A stretch of DNA of 64,000 nucleotides from Desulforhopalus vacuolatus (GCF_016918505.1 NZ_JAFFPZ010000007.1:99938-163937), one strand, 5' to 3'; positions 54,754-64,000 are shown, numbered from the stretch's first letter. Program-made: numbers and translations. Notes: generated by a model not told the origin, from the sequence alone.

Positions 54754-54880
54754 TTCAGGACCCTTTTCCGTTCGTCGTCCGACGAGATTTTCATCATTTG
54801 GTTGCCATGCACCTCAGCATGGCCCTATACACTCCTCTCTTCTTGTTCCGTAAATTCTTCCGTAAAAAGAGCTTTGTGTA

Positions 54881-55522
54881 TTATTCAGAGAACGTCCTCT
54901 CTACGCACTCTACGGGGGCATGAATGATGAGATTCATGGTGACATCAATGATCTGGTCAATATAAGGGGCAACGTGGTTGTTGTCCGATGGACCGATGAG
55001 CATTCTTGTCAGGCCGGTAAAAGAGGCAGTGATCTGCAGGGCTGCCCATAGCAGATCACGGTTGGCGGGAATGGTTCCCTGAGCCTGGGCCTCATGGAGG
55101 GCCCTCGATATGTAGGATTCCCACATATTCTGATAGTTAATCAGTACCGGGCGAAGAATACTGTCCGGGTCGTGCATGCCGATGAGCTGAAACATGATGC
55201 AGGTAAAATGGTGGCGTTTTTCATTTTTCTGCATTTCATGGAAAACAGTTTTCATTGTCTTCCGCAGTCGTTCCCAGACCTCGGGGGTACCGAGAGCCGA
55301 TTCCAGGCGAATCCGATCTGCCTCAATAAACTGCGTGCTGAGGGTTTGCAGCAGGTCCTCTTTATTTTTAAAATGCCAGTAAAGAGCACCGCGGGTTACC
55401 TTCGCTTCATGGGCAATATTATTGAGCGTGGCTTTCGCGATTCCCTTGCTGTAGAAAAGATTAAGGGCAGCGTCGAGCAATGCCTGTCGTGTTTGTCTGC
55501 ATTCCTGTTTTGTTCTTCGCAT
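54881..55522 (-). CDS. TetR/AcrR-family repressor
   Basis: The N-terminal HTH reads ALLDAALNLFYSKGIAKATL then NNIAHEAKVTRGALYWHFKN, the standard TetR DNA-binding domain of the AcrR type. The remaining ~150 residues form the ligand-binding part. The start may be the ATG at 55522 or a GTG at 55531. It is divergent from an RND efflux operon, and the gap holds a 36-bp palindrome, so it very probably represses the pump and itself until a ligand binds. The length is 213 residues. Confidence 0.9.
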   Translation of the reverse strand: MRRTKQECRQTRQALLDAALNLFYSKGIAKATLNNIAHEAKVTRGALYWHFKNKEDLLQTLSTQFIEADRIRLESALGTPEVWERLRKTMKTVFHEMQKNEKRHHFTCIMFQLIGMHDPDSILRPVLINYQNMWESYISRALHEAQAQGTIPANRDLLWAALQITASFTGLTRMLIGPSDNNHVAPYIDQIIDVTMNLIIHAPVECVERTFSE

Positions 55523-55580
55523 TGTTTTCACATTATTTTTTTACGAACGGAACATCTTGAATTGGAAGAACTATACCATA

Positions 55581-55616
55581 TCAAAAAACATACATACATG
55601 TTTGTATGTTTTTTGA
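55581..55616. promoter_or_regulatory. TetR operator-like 36-bp palindrome
   Basis: TCAAAAAACATACA (left arm from 55581) is mirrored by TGTATGTTTTTTGA (to 55616), with a single mispaired position in the whole inverted repeat. The CATACA/TGTATG core resembles AcrR-type operators. It lies about 60 bp from the repressor start and overlaps the likely promoter region of the divergent genes. Nothing else is recognisable in the 307-bp gap. Confidence 0.8.
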
Positions 55617-55829
55617 TGCAAAATTTTTCCCGGTTGATATAGTGTGAGATCTTTTATTGAGAGGTATTTTTGCAAACAGGAAAAAGGATGGTATTGTATA
55701 GAATTCCCATGAATCCACCCTCCGGCAGGTCGGGAGTGATTCAATATATTATTCGCTGAATTTGACAGTACCGAGGGTCTGAATTCTCTCGGGTTGCGTC
55801 ATTTTTTGTTTACAGAAAGGAGAGATACG

Positions 55830-57086
55830 ATGGAAGAGGCAGCAAAAGTAAATTCAAGGGTGGTCCTTATTACCCTGATGACTGCAGCGGTTTGCGTTGC
55901 GGGACTTTTTTCAGCGAGATTTGCATTCGCTGCAGATCTTCCGCCAGCTCTGCCGGTGGGAGTGATTACGGCGAAGGCGCAGACGATTGAGATTACAGAA
56001 AATCTGCCGGCACGGCTGGAATCTTCTAAAGATGCGGTTGTCCGGGCCCGGGTTACCGGAATTGTTGAGGAGCGCCTCTTTAAAGAAGGTGCATTTGTGA
56101 AAAAGGGGGATGTCCTCTTCAAGATAGATAACCGTTCCTATAAAGCAACCCTTGACTCCGCCAAAGGTTCACTTGCACGTGCCATCGCCCAGAAAAATGT
56201 TAATCAGGCGGATGTCGTGCGTTATCGCAGACTGGTGAAGGTAAAGGCCGTTTCCTCTCAGCTGTTTGACCAGTCCGAAGCAACCCTCGCGGTAAGCAAC
56301 GCCGATATTGAGATTGCCCGCGCTGCCGTTGAACAGGCGAAGATCAACTATGATTATTGCACGGTTACTGCTCCCATCTCCGGTTTCATCGGTAAACAGG
56401 ATGTCACTGTCGGAGCACTGGTTTCCGGCACCAGCGCTACGCAAATGGCGCAAATTCTCCAGGTGAACCCTCTGTATGTCAATGTACGTCAGTCCGCTAT
56501 TAAGATTCTGAGGCTCAAAGAACAGTTGAGTAAAAATTCACAGGGAGACGATGAACACCCCGGGGTGCAGTTGAAGATTTTCCTCGAAGACGGCACTCCC
56601 TATAAGTATCCCGGAGAGCTGCTCTTCACCGATGTGGCGGTGGACGCCTCTACCGGAGAGGGTTCTCTCCGCGCAAGTGTGCCCAACCCCGACGGCTTCC
56701 TTATGCCCGGACTCTATGTACGGGTGGAAATTCCGCAGATGACTCTTCAAGATATCTTTTTGATTCCGCAGCAGGCCGTTACTCGTACTGAAAAGGGGAA
56801 TATGCTCACCGTTGCCACAGTCGATGACGAGGCGAAAGAGATGAACGGTCACAAGCTCTACAGTTACGAAACGCGAAATGTTGGGATTACCAGCTCTCTC
56901 AAGGAAAACTGGGTGGTGACCGACGGATTGAAAGAGGGTGAAACCGTTATAGTGGATGGTATGCTCAAGGTTAACATGATGCACATTCCCCATGTTATAC
57001 CAGTCCCCTGGGGGGTGCAGCCCGGACAGAGTGCTCAACCGCAGGGTGAGGAAGCCGCAGATCCTCAGAAGCAGACTCAAAAGTAA
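55830..57086 (+). CDS. RND efflux periplasmic adaptor (AcrA/MexA type)
   Basis: This is the membrane-fusion protein of the tripartite pump. The start at 55830 (MEEAAKVNSRVVLITL) follows AAAGGAG. A signal peptide ends near AFAA-D (residue 35); there is no lipobox cysteine. Lipoyl-type half motifs (ARVTGIVEERLFKEGAFVKK, and YDYCTVTAPISGFIGKQDV), an alpha-hairpin between them and the beta-barrel part (VDASTGEGSLRASVPNP) are visible. The length is 418 residues. The RND transporter gene follows 18 bp later. Confidence 0.93.
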   Translation: MEEAAKVNSRVVLITLMTAAVCVAGLFSARFAFAADLPPALPVGVITAKAQTIEITENLPARLESSKDAVVRARVTGIVEERLFKEGAFVKKGDVLFKIDNRSYKATLDSAKGSLARAIAQKNVNQADVVRYRRLVKVKAVSSQLFDQSEATLAVSNADIEIARAAVEQAKINYDYCTVTAPISGFIGKQDVTVGALVSGTSATQMAQILQVNPLYVNVRQSAIKILRLKEQLSKNSQGDDEHPGVQLKIFLEDGTPYKYPGELLFTDVAVDASTGEGSLRASVPNPDGFLMPGLYVRVEIPQMTLQDIFLIPQQAVTRTEKGNMLTVATVDDEAKEMNGHKLYSYETRNVGITSSLKENWVVTDGLKEGETVIVDGMLKVNMMHIPHVIPVPWGVQPGQSAQPQGEEAADPQKQTQK

Positions 57087-57104
57087 GCAGACGAGGAGAA
57101 CAGC

Positions 57105-60100
57105 ATGTCTCATTTTTTTATTGAACGACCAATCTTTGCATGGGTTATAGCAATTTTTATTATCCTCGGCGGGGTGGTTGCGACGCAGTTTCTGCCGGTT
57201 GAACAATACCCGTCAGTGGCGTCTCCTCAGATTGCCATCAATGTTACCTATCCCGGTGCCAGTGCGGAGACACTGCAGAAGAATGTTCTCTCTATTATTG
57301 AGAGGGCTGTCAACGGTGTTGACGATCTTGACTATATCGAAACCACGGCCAATGCCAACGGTTCCGGCGATGTTACACTGACATTTAACAGCGGCACAGA
57401 TGAGGATCTGGCGCAGGTGGATGTGCAGAATAAACTGAGTGTGACCGAGGCCCGACTGCCCCAGGCGGTACGGGATCAGGGGATTCAGGTGGTAAAGAGT
57501 CGCAACAATTTCCTGATGTTTGTCACTGCCTTTGCTACGAGCCCGGACGTCAGCCAGGTGGATGTCGCTGACTATGTCATGCGGAATATTCAGCCCGCCC
57601 TGCAGCGGATTGACGGGGTCGGGAATGCAATGGTCTTCGGTTCTGAGCCTGCCATGAGGATCTGGCTCAACCCCGCGAAGATGCGCAGTTACGGTCTTTC
57701 CAGCAGTGAGATCGCCGCTGCGGTTGAAGCCCAGAATGAGCAAATCCCGGCTGGCTCCATTGGGGCCGCGCCTGGTGTGCAGGGGCAGTTGATCACTGCA
57801 ACGATTTTTGCTGGCGGCCAGTTGAAAACCGTGGCGGAGTTTGAGAACATCATCGTACGCAGTAACACCGAGGGCTCCACCGTTCGGTTGAAGGATGTGG
57901 CGAAGGTTGAGATCAGTTACGAGAGTTATGCCACCTCGGGTCGTCTTGACGGCAAACCAATGGTGGGAACCGGTATTCAGCTCTCCACAGACGGGAATGC
58001 CGTAGAGGTTGCCGCCAATGTGAAAAAAACGATGGAAGAGCTGGAACAATATTTTCCCGAGGGAATTGGCTGGAAGATTCCCTATGAGACGGCCACCTTC
58101 GTGGAACTCTCCATTGAGAAAGTGGTGGAGACCCTTGTTGAGGCGATGGTGCTGGTTTTTCTGGTCATGCTGCTGTTCCTGCAGAATATCCGTTATACCA
58201 TTATTCCGACGATTGTTGTCCCCATCTCTTTGCTCGGGGCGCTGGGTATGATGGTGATTTTTGGCCTTTCCGTCAACGTTCTCACGATGTTCGCCATTGT
58301 ACTGGTTATCGGGATCGTGGTGGATGATGCCATTGTTGTGGTGGAAAACGTGGAGCGGCTGATGAGCTCCGAGGGGCTCTCTCCGAGAGAGGCCGCCCAC
58401 AAGAGTATGGATCAGATCTCGGGTGCGGTTATTGGTATCACCCTCGTTCTTATTTCGGTCTTTCTGCCGCTGGCATTCTTCCCCGGTGCTTCCGGGAATA
58501 TTTATCGCCAGTTTTCGCTGGTGATGATGTCGGCCATTGCTTTTTCCGCTTTTCTGGCGCTCTCTTTGACCCCTTCGCTCTGTGCCACAATCCTTAAACC
58601 GGTGAAAGAGGAACATGAAGCCGGTGGCTTTTATGGGCTGTTCAACCGTTTCTTCAACTGGCTTACTGTCAAATATGAGGCTGCGCTGCGGCGGGCGGTA
58701 CGGTTCAGTTATGGGATGATGTTTATTTTCCTCTGTATTACCGCTTTTGCAGCATGGCTCTATCCCTTCCTGCCAGGCTCTTTTCTTCCCCAGGAAGATC
58801 AGGGATACATTATACTCAACGTGCAGCTGCCGGTGGGAGCAACCCGCAGCCGGACTGAGGAGGTCATGAAGCAGATCGAAGGAATAATTCTGCAGCAGGA
58901 GGAGGTGCAGACCATTGTTGATGTCATGGGCTTCAGCTTCTCCGGTCAGGGTGAGAATATGGGGCTGGCCTTTGTTCCGCTGACAGACTGGAGCAAACGG
59001 ACCCGTCCGGAGCAGAGTGCCTCGGCTTTTGCTGCCAGGATGATGGTAAAATTCGGAGGCATTCGTGATGCCTTTGTCTTTGCCCTTTCCCCACCCCCTA
59101 TTTCTGAACTGGGGAATTCCTCCGGTTTTGAAATGCGTCTTGAAGATCGCAGCTCTGCGGGACATGAGACGTTGCTGGCTGCCCGGAATCTGCTCCTCGG
59201 AGCAACCCAGGGCAACCCTGTGGTCACCTCTGTTCGTCCCGAAGGGCTGGAAGACGGGCCGATACTTCATCTCAATATCGATCGTGATGCGGCCTATGCT
59301 CAGGGCGTCCCGATGAGTAATATCATCTCCACTCTCTCGCAGATGCTTGGTTCCGCCTATCTTGGAGACTTCCCGAACAGGGATCGGATGCAGAGGGTGA
59401 AGCTGATGGCGCAGGCGGATTTCCGGATGCAGTCGCAGGATATACTTAAATTAACCGTTCATACCAATACGGGGGGGGATGTTCCACTCTCAGAACTGAT
59501 CTCTACGGAGTGGAAGAACGGCCAGATGCAGGCCCGTCGTTACCAGGGGTACCCTGCAATGGCTTTGAGCGGGCAGGCCACTCCGGGACACAGTACCGGA
59601 GAGGCGATGGCAGAGATGCAAAAACTGAAAGAGAACCTGCCGCAAATGGTTGCTGCTCCGCAAATGAAGCCGCAGCTCGCTGCCATGGGGATCACTGATA
59701 TTCCGGCTTTTCAAAAGGCCCTGAAAGGGATTGCCATTGACTGGACCGGACTGTCACTGGAGGAGATTCGCGCGGGAAACATGTCGTTGTATCTCTATGG
59801 ATTTGCTCTGCTTTCCGTTTTTCTCTGTCTCGCAGCACTGTACGAGAGCTGGTCTATCCCACTTTCGGTATTGCTGGTGGTTCCCTTTGGTTTTCTCGGG
59901 GTTGTTGCTGCTGTCCTGATGCGGGGCATGACCAACGATATCTACTTTCAGGTGGGGCTGATTACCGTTATTGGTCTGTCGGCGAAAAATGCCATTTTGA
60001 TTGTTGAGTTTGCCAAAGATCTGCAGGCGGAGGGCAAGCGCCTTGTCTCTTCCGTTCTGATGGCAGCCCATCTGCGTTACCGGCCGATTATCATGACCTC

Positions 60101-60413
60101 CTTTGCTTTCATTGCCGGGGTTGTACCGCTGGTTCGAGCTACCGGTGCCAGTTCGGCCAGTCAGCGGGAAATTGGAACGGCGGTTATGGGAGGGATGATA
60201 TCCGCGACTATTTTCTCTGTGCTTTTCGTGCCGATCTTCTATATTGTTATACGGAAGCTTTTTGGTTATCGCGAACCTCCACACGGTTTCCAGAAATTGC
60301 TTGCTGCAGAGAGTTCGCCGGCACCGGAAGGGGAAGATGGCATTGTTCCACCCCTCGTTGTCAAGGAGAGAATGGATACTGTTGTCAGGAATCAGCAGGG
60401 AGATAATGCATGA
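57105..60413 (+). CDS. RND multidrug efflux transporter, HAE1 family (AcrB type)
   Basis: This is the proton-driven inner-membrane pump, 1102 residues long with twelve membrane helices and two large periplasmic loops. It begins MSHFFIERPIFAWVIAIF. The proton-relay residues are visible in VIGIVVDDAIVVVENVERL (Asp-Asp in helix 4) and GLSAKNAILIVEFAKD (Lys in helix 10). It is about 50 residues longer than most AcrB proteins; the C-terminal cytoplasmic tail (EPPHGFQKLLAAESSPAP and onward) is extended. It overlaps the outer-membrane gene by 4 bp (ATGA). Confidence 0.95.
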   Translation: MSHFFIERPIFAWVIAIFIILGGVVATQFLPVEQYPSVASPQIAINVTYPGASAETLQKNVLSIIERAVNGVDDLDYIETTANANGSGDVTLTFNSGTDEDLAQVDVQNKLSVTEARLPQAVRDQGIQVVKSRNNFLMFVTAFATSPDVSQVDVADYVMRNIQPALQRIDGVGNAMVFGSEPAMRIWLNPAKMRSYGLSSSEIAAAVEAQNEQIPAGSIGAAPGVQGQLITATIFAGGQLKTVAEFENIIVRSNTEGSTVRLKDVAKVEISYESYATSGRLDGKPMVGTGIQLSTDGNAVEVAANVKKTMEELEQYFPEGIGWKIPYETATFVELSIEKVVETLVEAMVLVFLVMLLFLQNIRYTIIPTIVVPISLLGALGMMVIFGLSVNVLTMFAIVLVIGIVVDDAIVVVENVERLMSSEGLSPREAAHKSMDQISGAVIGITLVLISVFLPLAFFPGASGNIYRQFSLVMMSAIAFSAFLALSLTPSLCATILKPVKEEHEAGGFYGLFNRFFNWLTVKYEAALRRAVRFSYGMMFIFLCITAFAAWLYPFLPGSFLPQEDQGYIILNVQLPVGATRSRTEEVMKQIEGIILQQEEVQTIVDVMGFSFSGQGENMGLAFVPLTDWSKRTRPEQSASAFAARMMVKFGGIRDAFVFALSPPPISELGNSSGFEMRLEDRSSAGHETLLAARNLLLGATQGNPVVTSVRPEGLEDGPILHLNIDRDAAYAQGVPMSNIISTLSQMLGSAYLGDFPNRDRMQRVKLMAQADFRMQSQDILKLTVHTNTGGDVPLSELISTEWKNGQMQARRYQGYPAMALSGQATPGHSTGEAMAEMQKLKENLPQMVAAPQMKPQLAAMGITDIPAFQKALKGIAIDWTGLSLEEIRAGNMSLYLYGFALLSVFLCLAALYESWSIPLSVLLVVPFGFLGVVAAVLMRGMTNDIYFQVGLITVIGLSAKNAILIVEFAKDLQAEGKRLVSSVLMAAHLRYRPIIMTSFAFIAGVVPLVRATGASSASQREIGTAVMGGMISATIFSVLFVPIFYIVIRKLFGYREPPHGFQKLLAAESSPAPEGEDGIVPPLVVKERMDTVVRNQQGDNA

Positions 60414-61900
60414 CTGGGAAAAAAAGAACGGGCAGAAAGATTCTTCTTGCTGTCGCAGTGACTCTCGGCGTCAGTGGCTGTTCACTGGCACCCTCTTTTC
60501 TGAGGCCGGATGTGCCGCTGGAAGAGACCTGGATTGGAACGGCGCTTGAGGCACAGCAGGAGGCAGGGAGTCATGCCGTACGCGACCTCGGCTGGCGGGA
60601 TTATTTCAGGGATCCGCAGTTGCAGCAGTTTATCGCGCTGGCGCTGGAGAACAACCATGATCTGAAGACCGCCGCTCTGAACGCCGAACTGGCCCGGGCG
60701 CAGTATCGTATTACCCGCAGTGACCGTCTGCCGGCAGTAGATGGAAGGGCGACGGCAACACGGACACGTACTGCAGAGGATCTTTCCTATTACGGTACCG
60801 CATCCACGGATAATGCTTTTACTGTAGGTCTCGACATTACCTCCTACGAACTGGACTTTTTCAGTCGGGTGAAGAACGCGAGCGACGCGAAACTCAACGC
60901 CTATCTGGGAACTCTTGAGGCCCGTGACGCAGCGCAGCTGTCGATTATTTCCGCCGTATCTAAAGCCTATTACGAGATGCGGATTGCTCACAAACTGATG
61001 GTGCTGGCGGAAGACGTCAGCAAGACCCGGGAGGATGCCTGGAAGCTGACGAAACTGCAGGTGGATGCAGGAACGGCCAGCGAGACGACTCTGCAGGGGA
61101 TGCGTTCTGCCATTGAGCTGGCCCGCGCTGATTATCAGGCACAGAAACGGGCATCGATACAGGCCCGCAATACACTGAGCACTCTTATTGGACAACCGGT
61201 GACCCGGCTCACACTGGAGAAGGCGCTTTCCCTCATGGATCAGTTTCCAGAACAGCCTCTGGTCGCTGGCCTTCCCTCCGAGGTGCTGCTTGCCCGTCCA
61301 GATATTCGTGAGGCAGAGTATGCCCTGAAGGCGGCCAATGCCAATATTGGTGCTGCGAGGGCAGCCTGTTTCCCTTCCATCAGCCTTGTGGGATCGGTCG
61401 GGTACGCGAGTACTGATCTCGACAATCTTTTTGACAGTGACAACGGTACCTGGACTTTCGGGCCGCGACTGAATCTGCCAATCTTTAATTATGGGAAGCT
61501 GAGAGCCAATGTCGAAGTGATGACGGTGAGCGAGAAGATTGCGGTGGAATCTTACGGCAAAGCGATTCAGAATGCCTTTGCCGATATTGATAACGCCCTT
61601 GCGGGCCGTGAAACCCTGGAGAAACAGGTCAAGGCAACAATTAGAAGTGATGAGGCCGTGGCCAGACGTCTGTATCTTGTTGATATGCAGATGCGGGAAG
61701 GGATTGTTGACGGACTTACTCTGCTTGACGCAGAAAGGGAGAGTTTTAACAGCCGGCAGAATGTTCTTCGCACAGGGCAGATGATTCTCAACAACAATGT
61801 GGATCTCTATGTCGCCCTTGGCGGTGGTTTGAAGGAGTTTACCACACAGACGCAGCCCGCTGTTCAGGCAGAAAAGCCGATGAAAAAACCTGTATTATAA
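60410..61900 (+). CDS. Outer-membrane efflux lipoprotein (NodT/OprM type)
   Basis: This is the TolC-like channel of the pump. The N-terminal lipoprotein signal is LLAVAVTLGVSGCSLAPSFL with the lipobox cysteine after VSG. Two repeated helical-barrel halves of about 200 residues follow (FIALALENNHDLKTAALNAE; VLLARPDIREAEYALKAANA). The length is 496 residues. It is the third gene of the efflux operon and is followed by a strong terminator. Confidence 0.93.
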   Translation: MTGKKRTGRKILLAVAVTLGVSGCSLAPSFLRPDVPLEETWIGTALEAQQEAGSHAVRDLGWRDYFRDPQLQQFIALALENNHDLKTAALNAELARAQYRITRSDRLPAVDGRATATRTRTAEDLSYYGTASTDNAFTVGLDITSYELDFFSRVKNASDAKLNAYLGTLEARDAAQLSIISAVSKAYYEMRIAHKLMVLAEDVSKTREDAWKLTKLQVDAGTASETTLQGMRSAIELARADYQAQKRASIQARNTLSTLIGQPVTRLTLEKALSLMDQFPEQPLVAGLPSEVLLARPDIREAEYALKAANANIGAARAACFPSISLVGSVGYASTDLDNLFDSDNGTWTFGPRLNLPIFNYGKLRANVEVMTVSEKIAVESYGKAIQNAFADIDNALAGRETLEKQVKATIRSDEAVARRLYLVDMQMREGIVDGLTLLDAERESFNSRQNVLRTGQMILNNNVDLYVALGGGLKEFTTQTQPAVQAEKPMKKPVL

Positions 61901-61923
61901 GGTACCCATTCGTTTGTTGTCTT

Positions 61924-61957
61924 AACCCCGTCTTCCTGTGAAGACGGGGTTTTCTTT
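61924..61957 (+). terminator. Terminator of the RND efflux operon
   Basis: AACCCCGTCTTC and GAAGACGGGGTT form a perfect 12-bp stem around CTGT, followed by TTCTTTTG. Confidence 0.88.
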
Positions 61958-61964
61958 TGTGTGC

Positions 61965-62299
61965 TCAGGCGGATTTAAAGGGAAAAGGGAGAAAGGAGAC
62001 GGGAGACGGGAGACGGGAGGCAGGAAAAAGCAAAAGATTTCCGGAGAGAGGATCAATTTGGGCGTCTCCAGCACGCTTCTACCATGAGATTATTTTTACA
62101 GCCTGTTTATCCATCTGTAATCACCAAAAAAGATGTCCACGCAGTTGCGTTCTCTGGTCAATATAAAATGTAAATGGTATTATTCGTTGGCAAAAAGTTT
62201 TTCGCTGTTCCGTCTTTTGCTTTTCCCTTTCTCCTGTCTCCTGTCTCCTGTCTCCCTTTCTCCCTTTTTTTGCTCTTCACAGGTTTTTAAGAAGTTGCA
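61965..62299. repeat. Composite copy R5 of the dispersed repeat
   Basis: An inverted purine version of the heptamer tract (GGAGACGGGAGACGGGAGAC, about 61995) leads into the TGTTTATCCATCTGTAATCA module, then GTAAATGGTAT ending at 62180. A second heptamer tract CCTGTCTCCTGTCTCCTGTC follows at about 62235. The right flank GCATTATTCGA abuts the stop codon of the MFS gene. No gene is visible in this interval. Confidence 0.75.
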
Positions 62300-63688
62300 T
62301 TATTCGATGTTCTCTTGATTCTGTCCCTCTCTCTTCCACGAAAAGAAGATTCCCAGCAGACAACTGAGGGACGAAACAATGTAAACGATGTGCAGACTCT
62401 TGAGAAAGAGGCCGTACTGGTCGGGCTGTATCTGCTGTTGGCCGATCACGAGGGTGAGGACAACGGTCATCGTGGTCATACTCAGCATCTGGCCGAAGAT
62501 ACGCATGATGGCAACTGTCTGTGAGGCGAGTCCGTAATCGCTTTTATCCACTGAGCCCATAATAGCGCTCATATTTGGTGAACCGAACAGGGAGAAGCCG
62601 ATACCGAGAAAAAGAAGGTTTGCCAGTATCCAGTACAGCTCTGTCTGTGCTGTGAGACGGGTAAAGAAAAGTACGCCGAGGAAGGTGATAACCATGCCAA
62701 GGGTGGCGGGCCGGCGCGGGCCGATGCGGTCCGAGAGACGGCCTGCGAGCGGAGAAGTGAGAGCCATCATGAGTGGCTGAACCATGAGCAGCATTCCTGC
62801 TTTCTCCGCGCTCATGCCGTGGAGATACTGCAGATAGAGGCTCATCATCAGGGTGATGGCAAAGGTTGCAGAATAGTTGAGCAGTGCGGCAATGCTGGAA
62901 AAAGTAAAGGTGCGGTTGGTGGTAAAGAGACGCAGTTCAAAAATAGGTGAGGGGTGATGGAGCTGGTGACGGATGAAAAGAAGCAAGAGCAGTGCGCCGA
63001 GGAGGCAGAGTCCCGTTCCTGTGGGGGTAAGGATACGGCTGGCACCAATGATGAGTGAGAGAATAAAGGTGATGTAAAGAAGGGATCCGACGGAATCAAA
63101 ACGAATTCCTTTCGGGCCGTATGACTCTCCTTTGAGGCGGATGACGAGGAGCAGCAGAGCCGGGAGGAGCATGGCGAGAAAGATTGCCCGCCAGCCGAAA
63201 TGATCATTGATGGCACCGCCAGCGAGGGGCCCGGTGGCGAGACCCACATAAACCGCAGCGACATAAATGCCGAGTGCTTTGCCGCGGTGGGCCGGGGGAA
63301 ACACTGAGGTGAGAATAATCACGCCGGTAACACTGGTCAGAGCGTTTCCCGCCCCTTGAAGAATCTGAGAAAAGAGGAGAATCGGAAAGGAGGGGGCAAA
63401 GAGGCCGACGAGGCAGCCGGCGGTGTAACAGAGCACGCCGAAGAAGAAAAAGCGTCTGCGGCCATATATGTCGGCCAGTCGGCCTCCCGGAACGATGGTG
63501 ACCGCCATGGCCAGCAGATAGGACGTGGCGAGCCAGCCAATGTGGGAGGCGTCAATGTGCAGCTCCTTCTGCATGGTCGGCAGTGCCATATTGAGGGCAG
63601 TGATAGCGAAAGGAGCGAAAAAAGCGGTGATGGTGGTAACAAGAAGGGTGGTGTTTTCGAGTCGTTTGTCGCGTACGGGACTGTCCAT
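62300..63688 (-). CDS. MFS drug transporter, DHA2 (14-TMS, EmrB/QacA) type
   Basis: This 462-residue permease has about fourteen hydrophobic segments. It shows the DHA2 N-terminal motif ITALNMALPTMQKEL, motif A GGRLADIYGRRRFFFFGVL, motif B LQGAGNALTSVTG and motif C GPLAGGAIND. The start at 63688 (MDSPVRDKRLENTTL) follows GGAGAA; the frame stays open 45 codons further. It probably exports cationic or hydrophobic compounds with proton exchange. Its last residues (QENIE) are encoded next to the repeat R5, as for the AI-2E-family gene. Confidence 0.88.
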   Translation of the reverse strand: MDSPVRDKRLENTTLLVTTITAFFAPFAITALNMALPTMQKELHIDASHIGWLATSYLLAMAVTIVPGGRLADIYGRRRFFFFGVLCYTAGCLVGLFAPSFPILLFSQILQGAGNALTSVTGVIILTSVFPPAHRGKALGIYVAAVYVGLATGPLAGGAINDHFGWRAIFLAMLLPALLLLVIRLKGESYGPKGIRFDSVGSLLYITFILSLIIGASRILTPTGTGLCLLGALLLLLFIRHQLHHPSPIFELRLFTTNRTFTFSSIAALLNYSATFAITLMMSLYLQYLHGMSAEKAGMLLMVQPLMMALTSPLAGRLSDRIGPRRPATLGMVITFLGVLFFTRLTAQTELYWILANLLFLGIGFSLFGSPNMSAIMGSVDKSDYGLASQTVAIMRIFGQMLSMTTMTVVLTLVIGQQQIQPDQYGLFLKSLHIVYIVSSLSCLLGIFFSWKREGQNQENIE

Positions 63689-63851
63689 GCAGGTTCTCCT
63701 CTCCGTTGACAACTGCAGCTTGATGCAAACCGTTTCGTAACGGCTCAGGGGACAGGCTTGAGCCGTTGTGCAGTTTTCTGAAAATGTTGTCGGGAACCTT
63801 GAAATATTTTCAAATAATCCCATCCCTTAACGTACCCTGAAGAGGAATTTT

Positions 63852-63986
63852 ATGAATGATAAATATTGTGGTTGGCTCATGTTGTGTTTCAGGGTCTTAT
63901 TTAACCAGCACTTCAACCAGCGAGTGAAGCAAGGTTTTCCCGCGCTTGCCAACATTATGAACAAACTCGAAGAAACCAAGGTATAA
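63852..63986 (+). CDS. Possible small protein of 44 residues
   Basis: An ATG with AGAGGAA upstream opens a frame MNDKYCGWLMLCFRVLFNQH through QRVKQGFPALANIMNKLEET to a TAA at 63984. The ribosome-binding site and composition are plausible. I know no homologue. The 160 bp between it and the MFS gene show nothing else. Confidence 0.4.
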   Translation: MNDKYCGWLMLCFRVLFNQHFNQRVKQGFPALANIMNKLEETKV

Positions 63987-64000
63987 AGGGAGCTTCTCTT

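Noticed and set aside
54723..54923. 66-codon plus-strand frame at the end of the glycosyltransferase gene
   Set aside because: It overlaps the convergent TetR gene, lacks a ribosome-binding site and has no homology.
57213..59270. 685-codon minus-strand frame inside the RND transporter gene
   Set aside because: It is antisense to a clear HAE1 transporter, lacks motifs and is His/Asn-rich as expected for a shadow frame.

Overview
The window reads as a chromosome segment of an anaerobic Desulfobacterota bacterium, most likely of the Desulfobulbales. This is inferred from the gene content: Nfn transhydrogenase, a complete [NiFe]-hydrogenase maturation (hyp) set, a DsrE-like protein, a selenocysteine tRNA, an archaeal-style Trm5-like methyltransferase and a fused NuoCD complex I. 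No sulfate-reduction structural genes and no rRNA lie in the window. Assignments come from reading motifs; no database search was possible.

Layout. 1-6.8 kb: minus-strand complex I operon nuoA-B-CD-E-F-G-H, running off the left edge, with a near-consensus promoter. 7.3-9.6 kb: nfnAB. 10.5-17 kb: hypF-C-D-E-A-B plus a DsrE-like gene, with a divergent Trm5-like methyltransferase. 18-28 kb: malate dehydrogenase, a Na/Pi cotransporter-like protein, a beta-hydroxyacid dehydrogenase, a Cys/Met-metabolism PLP enzyme, an unusual amidohydrolase, a Phd/HTH antitoxin-like regulator, an AI-2E-family permease and ilvE. 28.3-30.3 kb: groES-groEL. 31.1-36.05 kb: an eroded integrated element next to tRNA-Met, holding a P4-type integrase pseudogene, an intact SNF2 helicase plus SWIM zinc-finger pair, and a truncated phage replisome-organizer gene.

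36.1-48.2 kb: a surface-polysaccharide locus with a Wzm/Wzt exporter, a sulfotransferase-like protein, a 1137-residue tandem glycosyltransferase with a W-Y repeat domain, a very AT-rich two-gene membrane cassette, a flippase-like protein, a methyltransferase and a polyprenyl-phosphate-type glycosyltransferase. 48.4-51.4 kb: a 994-residue membrane protein of unknown function with a decayed PHP-like segment. 51.5-54.8 kb: a PlsC-like acyltransferase, an acidic-tailed small protein, IS200/IS605 debris, tRNA-Sec with a tRNA-Sec-like fragment downstream, and a glycosyltransferase. 54.9-61.9 kb: a TetR repressor with a 36-bp operator-like palindrome and a tripartite RND efflux operon. 62.3-63.7 kb: a DHA2-type MFS permease.

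The genes that most clearly work together are complex I and NfnAB (pyridine nucleotide and ferredoxin electron balance), the hyp set (NiFe active-site assembly), the polysaccharide locus, and the TetR-controlled efflux pump. A family of dispersed, modular intergenic repeats with ATACCATT...AATGGTAT ends occurs at least five times. It includes a long inverted pair 20 kb apart, and one copy ends on the stop codon of a neighbouring gene. The strongest candidates for undescribed biology are the 994-residue protein, the SNF2/SWIM cassette on the tRNA-Met element, the repeat family, and the tRNA-Sec-like hairpin.
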